Shown: positions 6,769-16,200 of the stretch, piece after piece
How the letters are laid out: each line of letters starts with the position of its first letter
Numbering within the stretch: the first letter of the stretch is position 1
Assembly (NCBI GenBank): GCA_018817005.1
Contig: JAHIUF010000003.1
Span: 1 to 47,142, forward strand
Reading direction: 5' to 3'
Source of the DNA: Nanobdellota archaeon
Lineage (GTDB): Archaea; Nanobdellota; Nanobdellia; Woesearchaeales; GCA-2686295
Length of the DNA stretch: 47,142 bases
Program-made: the position numbers and the translations under genes
Notes under the pieces: model-generated
What the model was told of the DNA's origin: nothing
Seen by the model: only the letters and a program-made list of their open reading frames with translations
Databases searched by the model: none

Positions 6769-7137
6769 TTATTTGTTCTTTTTGAAGCTTTGAATCAGGT
6801 CAATTACGTATTTTCCTTCTTCGAGTTTATATATTAAAGGTTGTTTTTTGAAGAGATTCACAATGTCAAGTTCGTATTGTCCTGGTCTTAGTATTTTTAT
6901 TGATTCTATGTCTAAAACAATAGGTTTTTCTTTGTCAATTTGTGTTCCTAAGATGTCATAAACATCTTTTTCTATTTGTTCCTTATCTTTTTGAGAAAGT
7001 TGAATGTGTTCTTCTTGTCGTTCAAGAGCTGATTTTTTAATGTAAAAAAACAATTTTCCGCCGCATTTACAGCCTTTTAGAATTTCGCTAGAACCATCAC
7101 CGTACATAGTTCCACACTTAACACATTGGTGGGGGAT
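6769..7137 (-). CDS. Zn-ribbon protein of the DUF2072 type, with probable AUC start
   Basis: The first ATG (7107) would leave out half of the zinc ribbon. Extending upstream in frame adds IPHQCVKCGT, giving CVKC...CKCGG, the paired Cys motif expected of archaeal DUF2072 zinc-ribbon proteins, whose N-terminus typically reads MPHQC. The codon in the Met position is ATC at 7137-7135, six bases after GGTGA, matching the Shine-Dalgarno spacing of neighbours, and two bases after the stop of the DUF2073 gene. So I take ATC as start (122 aa). The C-terminal half has an alpha/beta pattern (KYVIDL). Function is unknown; the link with the GTPase is conserved in archaea. Confidence 0.72.
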   Translation of the reverse strand: MPHQCVKCGTMYGDGSSEILKGCKCGGKLFFYIKKSALERQEEHIQLSQKDKEQIEKDVYDILGTQIDKEKPIVLDIESIKILRPGQYELDIVNLFKKQPLIYKLEEGKYVIDLIQSFKKNK

Positions 7138-7139
7138 TT

Positions 7140-7535
7140 TTAATCACCTTTTTTCTTTTTAGAACTTGCTTCTTCTAAGAGTAATTGTATTTTTTCAGGA
7201 TCTTGTTTTATCTCTTTGATAATGTTGGCGGGTCCAATTATTGTGAAACCTTTTCTATCGCCTAAGAGAAAGTTAAGAACCGCTTCTTTTATTTTATCCC
7301 AAAGAATAGTGTTTTCCTTTATGCTTGAATGCATGACGCTGATTTCTATACCTTTGAATTTACTGTCAATTTCTTCCATGGTTTTTGCAATCAGCTCTGT
7401 TTCTTCATGACTTTTAAGCTTTCCTTCGAGAAGAACTATCTTGTTTTGCTTTACTAGGGTGAGTATTTTATTAATTCTTTTGATTGAATTTAAATGCTGT
7501 ATTTCCATATGTGGTACGAATTGTATTGTTAGCAA
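7140..7535 (-). CDS. DUF2073-type archaeal protein
   Basis: A 131-residue protein starting at TTG 7535, six bases after GGTGA. The sequence (MLTIQFVPHMEIQHLNSIKR at the start, then IVLLEGKLKSHEETELIA, IEISVMH and FTIIGPA) fits the archaeal DUF2073 family as I remember it, which is regularly found between an Era-like GTPase and a zinc-ribbon protein. Its terminal codons GGT GAT TAA also supply the GGTGA that sets the start of the next gene. A regulatory or GTPase-partner role is inferred from context only. Confidence 0.75.
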   Translation of the reverse strand: MLTIQFVPHMEIQHLNSIKRINKILTLVKQNKIVLLEGKLKSHEETELIAKTMEEIDSKFKGIEISVMHSSIKENTILWDKIKEAVLNFLLGDRKGFTIIGPANIIKEIKQDPEKIQLLLEEASSKKKKGD

Positions 7536-7552
7536 AAATTATCACCTTTTTT

Positions 7553-8185
7553 TTACTTAACCACTTTGAAGAGAGCGTCATAAAAGTCTTCTAAATTATT
7601 ACCAAATTTTGCGCTTATACCGATAACTTCGTATTGTGGGAATGCTGATTGTATTTTTTTGATATCTGCTTTTTTTAAGTCAATTTTGTTTGCAACTACA
7701 AGGACTGGTATGCTTCTTGCTTCTAAGTTTCCAAGAATTGTGATGTTGACTTGTGTGTATGGATCTTTTGAACTGTCTAAAACAACGATGACAGCATCCA
7801 TTTCATCAAGCCATTTTATGGAGTCAATAACTCCTTTAGTGGCTTCTTTCGCTCTGGTTTTAGCCTCGTTTTCTTTCATTCCAGACTTTAAGAATTCTTC
7901 ATAATCAATCTTTGTTGCGATTCCTGGTGTGTCGACAAGGTTAAATTTTAGTTCTTTTCCTTTGTGTTTGATGGAGATTTCTTCTTTAATCTGTATTTCT
8001 CTTGTTTCATGAGCAATATTAGAAACAGTACCCATCTCTTCGCCAAGCCAATCCTCACAAATCTTGTTTGCAAGCGTTGTTTTACCGCCGTTAGGCGGTC
8101 CATAAATACCAAGCTTTAACTGTTTCTTCTTCTTGAAAATGTTCTTGAAGAGTTTGCTTAAGATTTTTTTGAATATTCCTACCAT
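7553..8185 (-). CDS. Era/Obg-like archaeal small GTPase
   Basis: A 210-residue GTPase. After a basic amphipathic N-terminus (FKKILSKLFKNIFKKKK, possible membrane or RNA contact) comes G1 (GPPNGGKT, about 29-36), a G2 region with Thr, G3 (LVDTPG), G4 (VANKID) and G5 (GISAKFG). All nucleotide-binding residues are present. The DUF2073 and DUF2072 genes follow directly, forming a conserved archaeal set of unproved role, plausibly in ribosome or membrane biogenesis. A TATA box (AATTTTATATAC, about 8222-8233) leaves a leader of about 20 bases. Confidence 0.87.
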   Translation of the reverse strand: MVGIFKKILSKLFKNIFKKKKQLKLGIYGPPNGGKTTLANKICEDWLGEEMGTVSNIAHETREIQIKEEISIKHKGKELKFNLVDTPGIATKIDYEEFLKSGMKENEAKTRAKEATKGVIDSIKWLDEMDAVIVVLDSSKDPYTQVNITILGNLEARSIPVLVVANKIDLKKADIKKIQSAFPQYEVIGISAKFGNNLEDFYDALFKVVK

Positions 8186-8252
8186 AGTTTCTCTAACCCT
8201 TGAACATAATTAGAAAACTTTTAGTATATAAAATTTGCGATTTTGATTGGGA

Positions 8253-8753
8253 TTACTTTTTATAGTTGTTTGTTTGCATTTGTTGAAAGAAAATGTGTAA
8301 AAAACTATCTAATGTGTTTTTCTTGTTTTGTTCGCCTGTTACTAATGAGTCGAGATAGTTTTGTGCATTAATATTAGTTAATATTGTGTCTGCAGGAAGA
8401 TTTGTTTGTTCTTCTCGATAATCTATTCGAAAAAAGAATTCTTTTCCTGTTCCGGTTATTATGTCTGGGTTGACAGTCATTATTGTTTTATTTGATAAAA
8501 TAATGATTTCATACAGTTCTTTTCCTTTTTCGAATGTTTTTTTATAAAGATTGTCTCTTTGTTCACCTGTTTTTTTTACCCAATTTTTTATTTCTTCGAG
8601 TTTTTCTTCTGTTGATTTTATTATTTTGTTATCTTGATAGTTCTCTTCGGTATTTTTGAGTGTTGTTTCTTCTTGTTTTGTCGTTGCTGTTTGGGCTAAT
8701 GTTGTATATGTAAATATCAATGGAATTATCATTAATAGGCTTTTTTTGTTCAT
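8253..8753 (-). CDS. Secreted protein of unknown function
   Basis: A 166-residue protein with a clear signal peptide (MNKKSLLMIIPLIFTYTTLAQ), a Thr/Glu/Lys-rich coiled region (about 22-75) and a C-terminal part with beta and helical segments (ILSNKTIMTV, FFFRIDYR). No Cys and no known motif. It is divergent from the L,D-transpeptidase gene, and its TATA promoter contains the 28-bp block repeated at 4382-4409. A shared role with the neighbouring transpeptidase at the cell surface is possible but unsupported. Confidence 0.7.
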   Translation of the reverse strand: MNKKSLLMIIPLIFTYTTLAQTATTKQEETTLKNTEENYQDNKIIKSTEEKLEEIKNWVKKTGEQRDNLYKKTFEKGKELYEIIILSNKTIMTVNPDIITGTGKEFFFRIDYREEQTNLPADTILTNINAQNYLDSLVTGEQNKKNTLDSFLHIFFQQMQTNNYKK

Positions 8754-8776
8754 TAAGTTTATTATTTATTTATTAA

Positions 8777-8804
8777 TATATAAATGTTTCGATTATTAAC
8801 TACT
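8777..8804 (-). promoter_or_regulatory. Promoter of the secreted 166-aa gene, duplicate of 4382-4409
   Basis: Reading on the minus strand, GTAGTTAATAATCGAAAC is followed by the TATA ATTTATATA, 24 bp before the ATG at 8753. All 28 bases are identical to the block before the unknown gene at 4432. It also lies between two divergent genes and could influence the transpeptidase gene. Confidence 0.75.
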
Positions 8805-8825
8805 AAATAGTGATTATTTTAGAAA

Positions 8826-8837
8826 AATTTATAAATA
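8826..8837 (+). promoter_or_regulatory. TATA box of the L,D-transpeptidase gene
   Basis: AATTTATAAATA ends about 20 bp before ATG 8858, the spacing for a leaderless archaeal message. This decides the start at 8858 over the in-frame ATT/GTG-type upstream codons from 8810, which lie on the wrong side of the promoter. Confidence 0.7.
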
Positions 8838-8857
8838 CTCATGTTTTTTGCTTTGTT

Positions 8858-9478
8858 ATGTTAACAAATGTAATTTTATCAATGCTTTTAGGTTTGTCAG
8901 CGCCAGAATCAATTGATACTAAGAAAACATTAGCAGATGATATAAATTCAATTAATATTGAAGAAAGTTTTTCAAATTCAATGTCTGTTTATGATTCTTT
9001 GGCAACCTACGCATTTGATTGGTCAAAAGAACATAATGACTATGCTGTGCTTATTGATAAGAATAAAAGACAACTCTATCTTTTTCATAATGGTTCTGTT
9101 GACACAACTTTTAAAGTTGGTTTAGGATTTAATCCTGTTGATGACAAATTGATAGAAGGAGATGGTTGTACTCCTGAAGGAATTTATTATGTTAGTATGA
9201 AAAAAAATGTTGGTCAAACACATTTTTACAAAGCTTTTTTACTGGATTATCCAAATAAGGAAGATTGGCAAAGATTCAATCAGGCAAAAAAGAAAGGTTT
9301 AATCTCTTCTGATGAATCGATTGGAGGGTTAATAGAGGTTCATGGTTGTGGAAGTTCTATAGATTGGACTTTGGGTTGTGTTGCTTTAAATGATTCAGAT
9401 ATGGATTATTTGTTTCCTTTGATTAAAAGAAATTATAATCCTATTGTTGTAATTGGAACAACCAATCAAGAATTTTGA
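8858..9478 (+). CDS. L,D-transpeptidase-like protein (YkuD/YafK type), exported
   Basis: A 206-residue protein with signal peptide MLTNVILSMLLGLSAPES and a YkuD domain in the second half: KNKRQLYLFHNG (first strands), FKVGLGFNP, GDGCTPEGIYYV and the catalytic EVHGCGSS...DWTLGCVALND with His162 and nucleophile Cys174. The GDG-TPEG and DWT-GC forms are those of the YafK subgroup. In bacteria such enzymes form 3-3 peptidoglycan crosslinks or attach proteins to the wall. An archaeon is not expected to have murein, so the substrate may be another polymer or a bacterial neighbour's wall. The end overlaps the convergent gene by 13 bases. Confidence 0.85.
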   Translation: MLTNVILSMLLGLSAPESIDTKKTLADDINSINIEESFSNSMSVYDSLATYAFDWSKEHNDYAVLIDKNKRQLYLFHNGSVDTTFKVGLGFNPVDDKLIEGDGCTPEGIYYVSMKKNVGQTHFYKAFLLDYPNKEDWQRFNQAKKKGLISSDESIGGLIEVHGCGSSIDWTLGCVALNDSDMDYLFPLIKRNYNPIVVIGTTNQEF

Positions 9479-10266
9479 TAGTCTGTTTTTTCTGGCTTTT
9501 TTTCAAATAGATTTTTTCTAAAAAAGAATACGGCTAAAATAATTATGACAACCACTGCAAGAATAATTATTATTGTATGATAAGAAACTCTTTCTTTTGT
9601 CATAGTTATTTCTTTGTTCAGAATTTGTATTGGTGTGATAGTTGTTTTGTCTTCGTATCCTTGTTTGCTTACCGATACTTCTAAGGTGTAACTGCCAGGC
9701 TTATTTATGGTGAATGATTCTTTGTTTTCTATAATTATTTCTTTGGTATTCTCATCTTTTAATACTATTTTTATATTTGCTTCTAGAGGGTTGTTTATGT
9801 TTAGAAATATATCTTGTTTCTTCATGAAAATCTTGTTTTGATTGTTAAAATTTTTATTGTCACAAATATTTACTTCCAAAGGTATATCTGGATATGATGA
9901 GATGCTAAATGGGATGAATTCTTTATACTCTTTACCTTCATTTATTATATTAACATAATAAATGTAATCTCCCGATGTCCAGTTGGGAAATAATTCTTTA
10001 TCTAAGTATAAATTTCGGGTTTCATTCTCTTCTAAAAATATTTGTTGTTGATTTTCATAAATTACTTCGTTTAACAGAAATAATTGTTCGTTAATTATAA
10101 ATGAAGATGTTTTTTCATTGCTAAGAACAACGATGCTGTCAAGTTGATTTACTTCTTCTAGCAACATATTGTCTTCAATAAGTGACTTAATTTCTAATGC
10201 GTTGACTATTGCAATAAATAATAGATACACAGTGAATATTGTTATTATTGTTTTTGCGAGTTTCAT
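9466..10266 (-). CDS. Membrane-anchored extracellular Ig-like protein
   Basis: A 266-residue protein: signal peptide (MKLAKTIITIFTVYLLFIAI...VNA), an extracellular beta-rich region (about 25-225) that ends in an Ig-like segment (SFTINKPGSYTLEVSV), then one C-terminal transmembrane helix (about 230-250) and a short basic cytoplasmic tail (FFRKNLFEKKPEK). It is the last gene of the giant-protein operon, starting two bases after the stop of the 3589-aa gene, so it may tether or help export that protein, which has no membrane segment of its own. Confidence 0.75.
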   Translation of the reverse strand: MKLAKTIITIFTVYLLFIAIVNALEIKSLIEDNMLLEEVNQLDSIVVLSNEKTSSFIINEQLFLLNEVIYENQQQIFLEENETRNLYLDKELFPNWTSGDYIYYVNIINEGKEYKEFIPFSISSYPDIPLEVNICDNKNFNNQNKIFMKKQDIFLNINNPLEANIKIVLKDENTKEIIIENKESFTINKPGSYTLEVSVSKQGYEDKTTITPIQILNKEITMTKERVSYHTIIIILAVVVIIILAVFFFRKNLFEKKPEKTDYQNS

Positions 10267-10268
10267 TT

Positions 10269-13200
10269 TTATGAGCTTAAAGATATTGGTAAATTAAATG
10301 TTTCAATCTCATTAAGATCTTGGTCGCATATAATAAGAGTAGACCCACTTAAAACATATAATTGTCCATCAAAAATATCTATATAGTCAGCTTTAGTTGG
10401 AAGAAAAATTGATTTATCATCACTAATTCTTATTATTTCTTGTGTTGTTAACAAGTATATTTCTTCATTATTAATTGCCAAATCAATTAAATTTTGACTT
10501 AGTCTTGTTGCTTGGTTGTTTTCTATTAGCCATATGCTTTCTGTGTTGTCTGTGTTTATTGTTTTCATATATGCTTTGTTGTTTTGTTCATCTATCCATA
10601 TTTCGTAAATGCTTTGTGTGTTTGGTGTTGTTATTTTTGTTGCTTGGTTGTTTTCTATTATGTATACGTATATGTTTTCTGTGTTGTCTTCGTTCACTGT
10701 TTTCATGTATGCTTTGTTGTTTTGTTCATCTATCCATATTTCGTAAATGTACTCTATGTCTGGTGTTGTTATTTTTGTTGCTTGGTTGTTTTCTATTATG
10801 TATATGCTTTTTGTGTTGTCTGTGTTTGTTGTTTTCATGTATGCTTTGTTGTTTTGTTCATCTATCCATATTTCGTAAATGCTTTTTGTGTTTGGTATTG
10901 TTATTTTTGTTGCTTGGTTGTTTTCTATTATGTATACGTATATGTTTTGTGTGTTGTCTGTGTTTGTTGTTTTTATGTATGCTTTGTTGTTTTGTTCATC
11001 TATCAATATTTTGTAAATGCTTTGTGTGTTTGGTGTTGTTATTATGTTTGTTGCTTGGTTGTTTTCTATTATGTATATGTTTTCTGTGTAGGAGGGGCTT
11101 CTTGTTTTCATGTATGCTTTGTTGTTTTGTTCATCTATCCATATTTCGTAAATGTACTCTATGTTTGGTGTTGTTATTTTTGTTGCTTGGTTGTTTTCTG
11201 TTAGCCATATGTTTTCTGTGACGGGTTTTGTTGTGTTCATTGTTTTTATGTATGCTTTGTTGTTTTGTCCATCTAAATTAAAATTTACAACTCCATCTTC
11301 AACAGAGAAAAATGAAGTTATAGTTGTTGTTAATTCATTTTCAAGATTTCGTGCTTTAAGAAGACGATTTTTTCTTACATAAAATGCATTCAAATCATTT
11401 ATTTCTATTTTGTTCATTGCCTCTGAAACTACATTTGTGTTTATTATTTCTCCGGTTTGTTTATTGATAGAAAATATCTTGTTAGTTATCGTTATATATA
11501 AATAATTATTATCTTGGGATAAGTCATAATTGTCTGCTATAATCGACCACCATTCTTCATTTATAATTATCTCTGTTGAAAATAAAATATTTTCATTTAA
11601 AACTTTTTGAACTAATAATTTATCATCTTCGGCTTTTAAAAGATAAATGACTCCTGTATTACTATTGTCAGCTTCTATATTTAATATGTTGTTGCTTTCA
11701 TAAACTGTGCTTTCAACATCAGTCTCTAAATTCTTTTCTTTAATGATTCCATCTCTTAAAAAATATAATTTTTTTGAGTTGCTATCTAATGAATAGTCTA
11801 TAACATCTGGATATTCTATGAATAGTGTTGTACTCTCAATTGGTATTTGGTAAAGTGTTTGGGATGATTCGGGAACTCCAAGCATAAATATAGTATTATC
11901 CAAAGCAGAAAATTTGAGATCTGAAGATTTGATAAACAAATCTATGTTTGGTTTTTTTAATACAAAATTTTCATCCGGAAAATTCATGACAACAAAAGAA
12001 TTTTCTGCTTCTTCAGATTTATCAATTGTGCAGAACAGCACATTTTCATCATTAATTGTGGAAGAGCCATATTTTTTTATTTCACAATCATAATTTAAGT
12101 TGCTTTCTGAATTTATGGTGTTCGCTTTGACACTATTTGGAGCACTTATAGTTCCTTCGTTTTTTGTTATAAATAATCTATATTCATCATCATCTTCTTC
12201 AAAAGATGTTATGATGTAGTTATCTGGTTGTGTTGATTCTTCTGCGAGATTCAGTTGTATTGTTGGATCTCCGTATAATATGAAAACAGGCCAAAGAAGT
12301 CTGACTGTGTCGCATACTGATTCAGTATTATCTGCAAGACAGAATGGGTCATTTTCATAGGTTTCATAAACCAATCGTCCGATTTCACCGTTTGTTCTTA
12401 ACAACTGCTGCATCATATCATCTCCTGCACTAGAGCTCATTATCTGTCCATCTATTGTGTTGCTACCAGTCATTGCTCCAAGATAGCCTATGGCTCCATG
12501 CTTTAAGAATTCTGCACCAAAGAGATAACTGCTTAGGTATGTTCCATCATACTCGCTTTGATGATCAACAATATAATTTACTCCCATTCTGAAAAAGGCA
12601 TTCGTGTTGCAAGATGCACCGACACCAAAAACATTATTCATATAAGGGATTACTGGTTTTTTATTGTTGTCAGGTCTGAAATAATTAGTATACCAGTTCA
12701 TCCAATAATAATATACTGAATGTCCATCATAATAGATTATGTCTGAATCAAGGACGTCTTCATCTGCAACTGTGTTCTTAGTACATATTGAATCTCTGGA
12801 ATCAAAAACACTGCAAATAGTTTCATAATAAGGATTGTATAACTTTGCAAGGTTATACATATAATCATTTGAGTCAACATCATCCCCTGCTCGAAGTATA
12901 ACTTTTTCAACAGGTTTAATCATCTTGTTATTTTCATCAGAGAAGAAAATGCTTCTTGCAACATAAGAGGACGTATCCGATGGTGTTATGCCGAATATCC
13001 TGCCAACATATTTAACAGGGTTTGGATTATTCATTCTAGCAGCATAGCAACTCTTATCACTATAGCCGTTAGATTTCAAAGCAAGACATTCATCAACGCT
13101 TGGAGGCTCTGTTCCTTGAGGTAAGAAATTGTGATTGGCAAGAATAGTTATGTATTTTAAATCATTATATGCATAGATTTGATTATATCCGCCATTGACG

Positions 13201-16200
13201 AATGCAATTTTTTCTTCTTTTGCAAAGCTTAAAACAGGTGCGCTTAATGAATCTTTCCAGAACACTTTTTGAAGAGCAATACCCTGATCATTTATTTGGT
13301 TTGTAACTGCAAAGTTTTCTATGTCATTAGTGTTTATTACCAGAATTTTGTCAGAATTAGAATATAATTGTTCTCTTAATTCTTCTTTTGTAAAGCTTTG
13401 AACTACATTACCAGCAAGGGTTATATCTCCAACAACAATAATCTTTTTTGATAGTATTTCAGGACTTATTTCATCGTAATCTTTGAAAAGCAGTGGTGCA
13501 TTTTTTTGTGCTGCAAGAATACTTGCAAGAAGACCAGTATCATAATCATCTTCGCTTATGACAACAGTTGTTATTTCTTCCCAAAACTCTAAATATTTAC
13601 TATTCGTTATTTGTTCATAACTCCCTTCTTCTAAATTTGCACCCACAATTACTTGCGTTCCTGGTTGTTGAGTAGTATCATCATAGAAATAAGCTTTATC
13701 AGCACCCCATTTTGTGACGAATTCTGTTACTGAGTCAGTATCAAAAGCATAATCTCCACTTACTTCTTCTTCATGATATATCAACAAAGGATATAGACAT
13801 TTTCCGGGTCTGTTTCCATCTTGACAGGATATATCGTTTATGTTAGTCCATGATGAAAGTGGCGTTGCTTTCAATGGTTTATGCCAGTCTTCATCAGTTG
13901 TTATAATAACTGTTTTGTCAGTGAATTTTGTCATATCTTTTTTGTTATTTAAAACTTTTAAATTGCAGCTATCAGGCACAAAGTTTCCGTTTACATCATC
14001 GATTGTTCCTTCACATACTATTTCTGTTATTGAGTCATCACCGGTTACTTTTCCGGTTATCTTTTCAAGTCCTCTAGTTACAAATCCTGTTATGTCTTTT
14101 ATTGCGTTTCCTGTACCACCGCTAGTGCTTCCTGTTCCAAATCTTAGTGTGAATCTTGCTGTGAGTGTTGGTTGTTCTCCTGTGCTTAAGTCTTTTGAAA
14201 CTCTAAGGTCGATTTTTAGGTTTGAATCTGTGAATTGTTTTTCAATGCTTAATGCGATTGCGATTTCTGCCTTGTCTTGTAACAACAATTTGTTTACATC
14301 TGGTTTTATGTTTAGTTTGAAGCTTCCCGAATCTTTTTCTGCTATTTGTGTTGCTGCAATTGCTGCTGCTCCTTCCATTCCTGGTTCGCCTATAAAGTCT
14401 TTTTTCTGAAATGAGGTTGTGAAAAAAGAAGTCATATCTGTAAATTTATTCATGCTGTCTTCCATAAATGCTGGCATATAAGAATAAACCCAGTTAATAT
14501 CATATTTATCCTTAAATGCGCTTTGGAATGCTCCTAAAAACTCGTTTTGTGTTAAGACTCCGTCAATTATTTTAGTTGAAATCTGCGCTGTAAAACTTTC
14601 CATGAGTTCATTGTTAAAAACGTTGTATGATGAATACTGTTTTTGTGCATAATGGTCAAGATTCATATCTGCTATTAGTTTGTATTGGTCATAATTTGCT
14701 TCAAATCGGTAAGGGTTTATCGCGCAGCTAGAACCTTCTTCTGCTTCGTCGCCTGTTACCATTTCTGTTATTGCAATGACGCTTCCTGTAGGTGGTGTTG
14801 GGGGTGTTAGGTCTGGTTTGCACATTCCTTCTTGACAAACACCTTTTTTGCCGTTTTCAAGCCATGCTTTTAGTTTTTCGTAATCTTTTTCAATACAACT
14901 AACATCAACGCATGATGAACCATCATTCGAACCAGTACATTCATATGAGTCTGCTGCAGGGTCAACGGTGAATGACCAGTCATTAACTTTGCGGTTTAAA
15001 AGATGATCATAGGCAATTATGCTTGCTTTGTAAAGACCGGGATCAAGATGTTTTGGCGTGTATATTAATATATTATTTACAAATGTTAAATCCGCAGCGG
15101 ATACGCTTTCGAATCCTTGATTACTGCTATCTTGAATATAAAATTTATACTTGTATATTCCTGTGTCAGAATCATCTTCAGCATCTGTTATTTTTGCTGA
15201 AATATGTATGTTTTGTCCAACAGTACTTCCATCCGCAGGATATAATTCTGTAATATCAGGCTGGTTGTTATCTTGGCTGTAACAAGAATACATATATTTG
15301 TTTTTCAACATTAATTCCATGCATTCTTCATTTACTCTTCCAAAACCATGATTGAATTCTTCTGGTGTTAGAAATTCTTGGTTTCTCATTATTCCAATGC
15401 TTGTAGGTCTAATATTACTGTTTATGTAAGAGCATCCTTGATATTGTCCAACCACTAATCTTGGAAACTCTCCAGAGATTGTTTCGGCAGGTCCTTCTCC
15501 TATAAGATTGCCAAATAGGGAATTAATTCCCCAATACTCATCTACATCTTCGGCTGGTGCACAATTAGGTTTTTGTGTATGATCACCAATGTCTGTTTCA
15601 ACATATTCATCTACTAGACCGCCAAAAGCATGTCCGAATTCGTGGATAAAAGTTCTTTCCAAATCTTCTTGATTTGTATTTGTGGATAAATACATGTCTC
15701 TCTGTTTAATTGGTTGGATGACTTTAGACCAATCAAATTCTGTTGATACAAAACTTCTAAAAGGAGATTCGTAGCTAAAAACAAAATCGAAGTTTGATGG
15801 AAACATCTGAACCACTGGCGTTGCCATTATTGATGCATCTCCTGATGCGTAACTTAAGTAATAGAAATGTAACAGTTGTTGATATTCTGGTTTGTTGAAT
15901 GGATAAACTTGTAGTAATCTATCTATGACGCTTGAAACGTGACTTCTAAATAATTGGTGATGAGGATAATCCATACCTATTATTTTAAAAACATAACCAA
16001 CATCACCATTTTCATCCTGTAAACTTCCTGAGTTAGGATATTTTAACCATACAAAGTCATCAGAATCCATATCATAAAAGGTAATTGTTTGTGAGTAAAT
16101 TACAACTCCTTCATCCCAAGGAGTATCAGGATTTGCTCGCATTATGACTTTGAACAAGTATTCTTTTCCAAGTTCAATTAGCGAGTTTTCTTTAGGTGTT

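Noticed and set aside
10475-11382. Long plus-strand ORFs rich in Cys, Leu and Phe opposite the giant gene
   Set aside because: They mirror the repeat array on the other strand: the repeated units keep antisense frames open. No start signals, and the composition is an artefact of complementing Asn/Thr/Ile codons.
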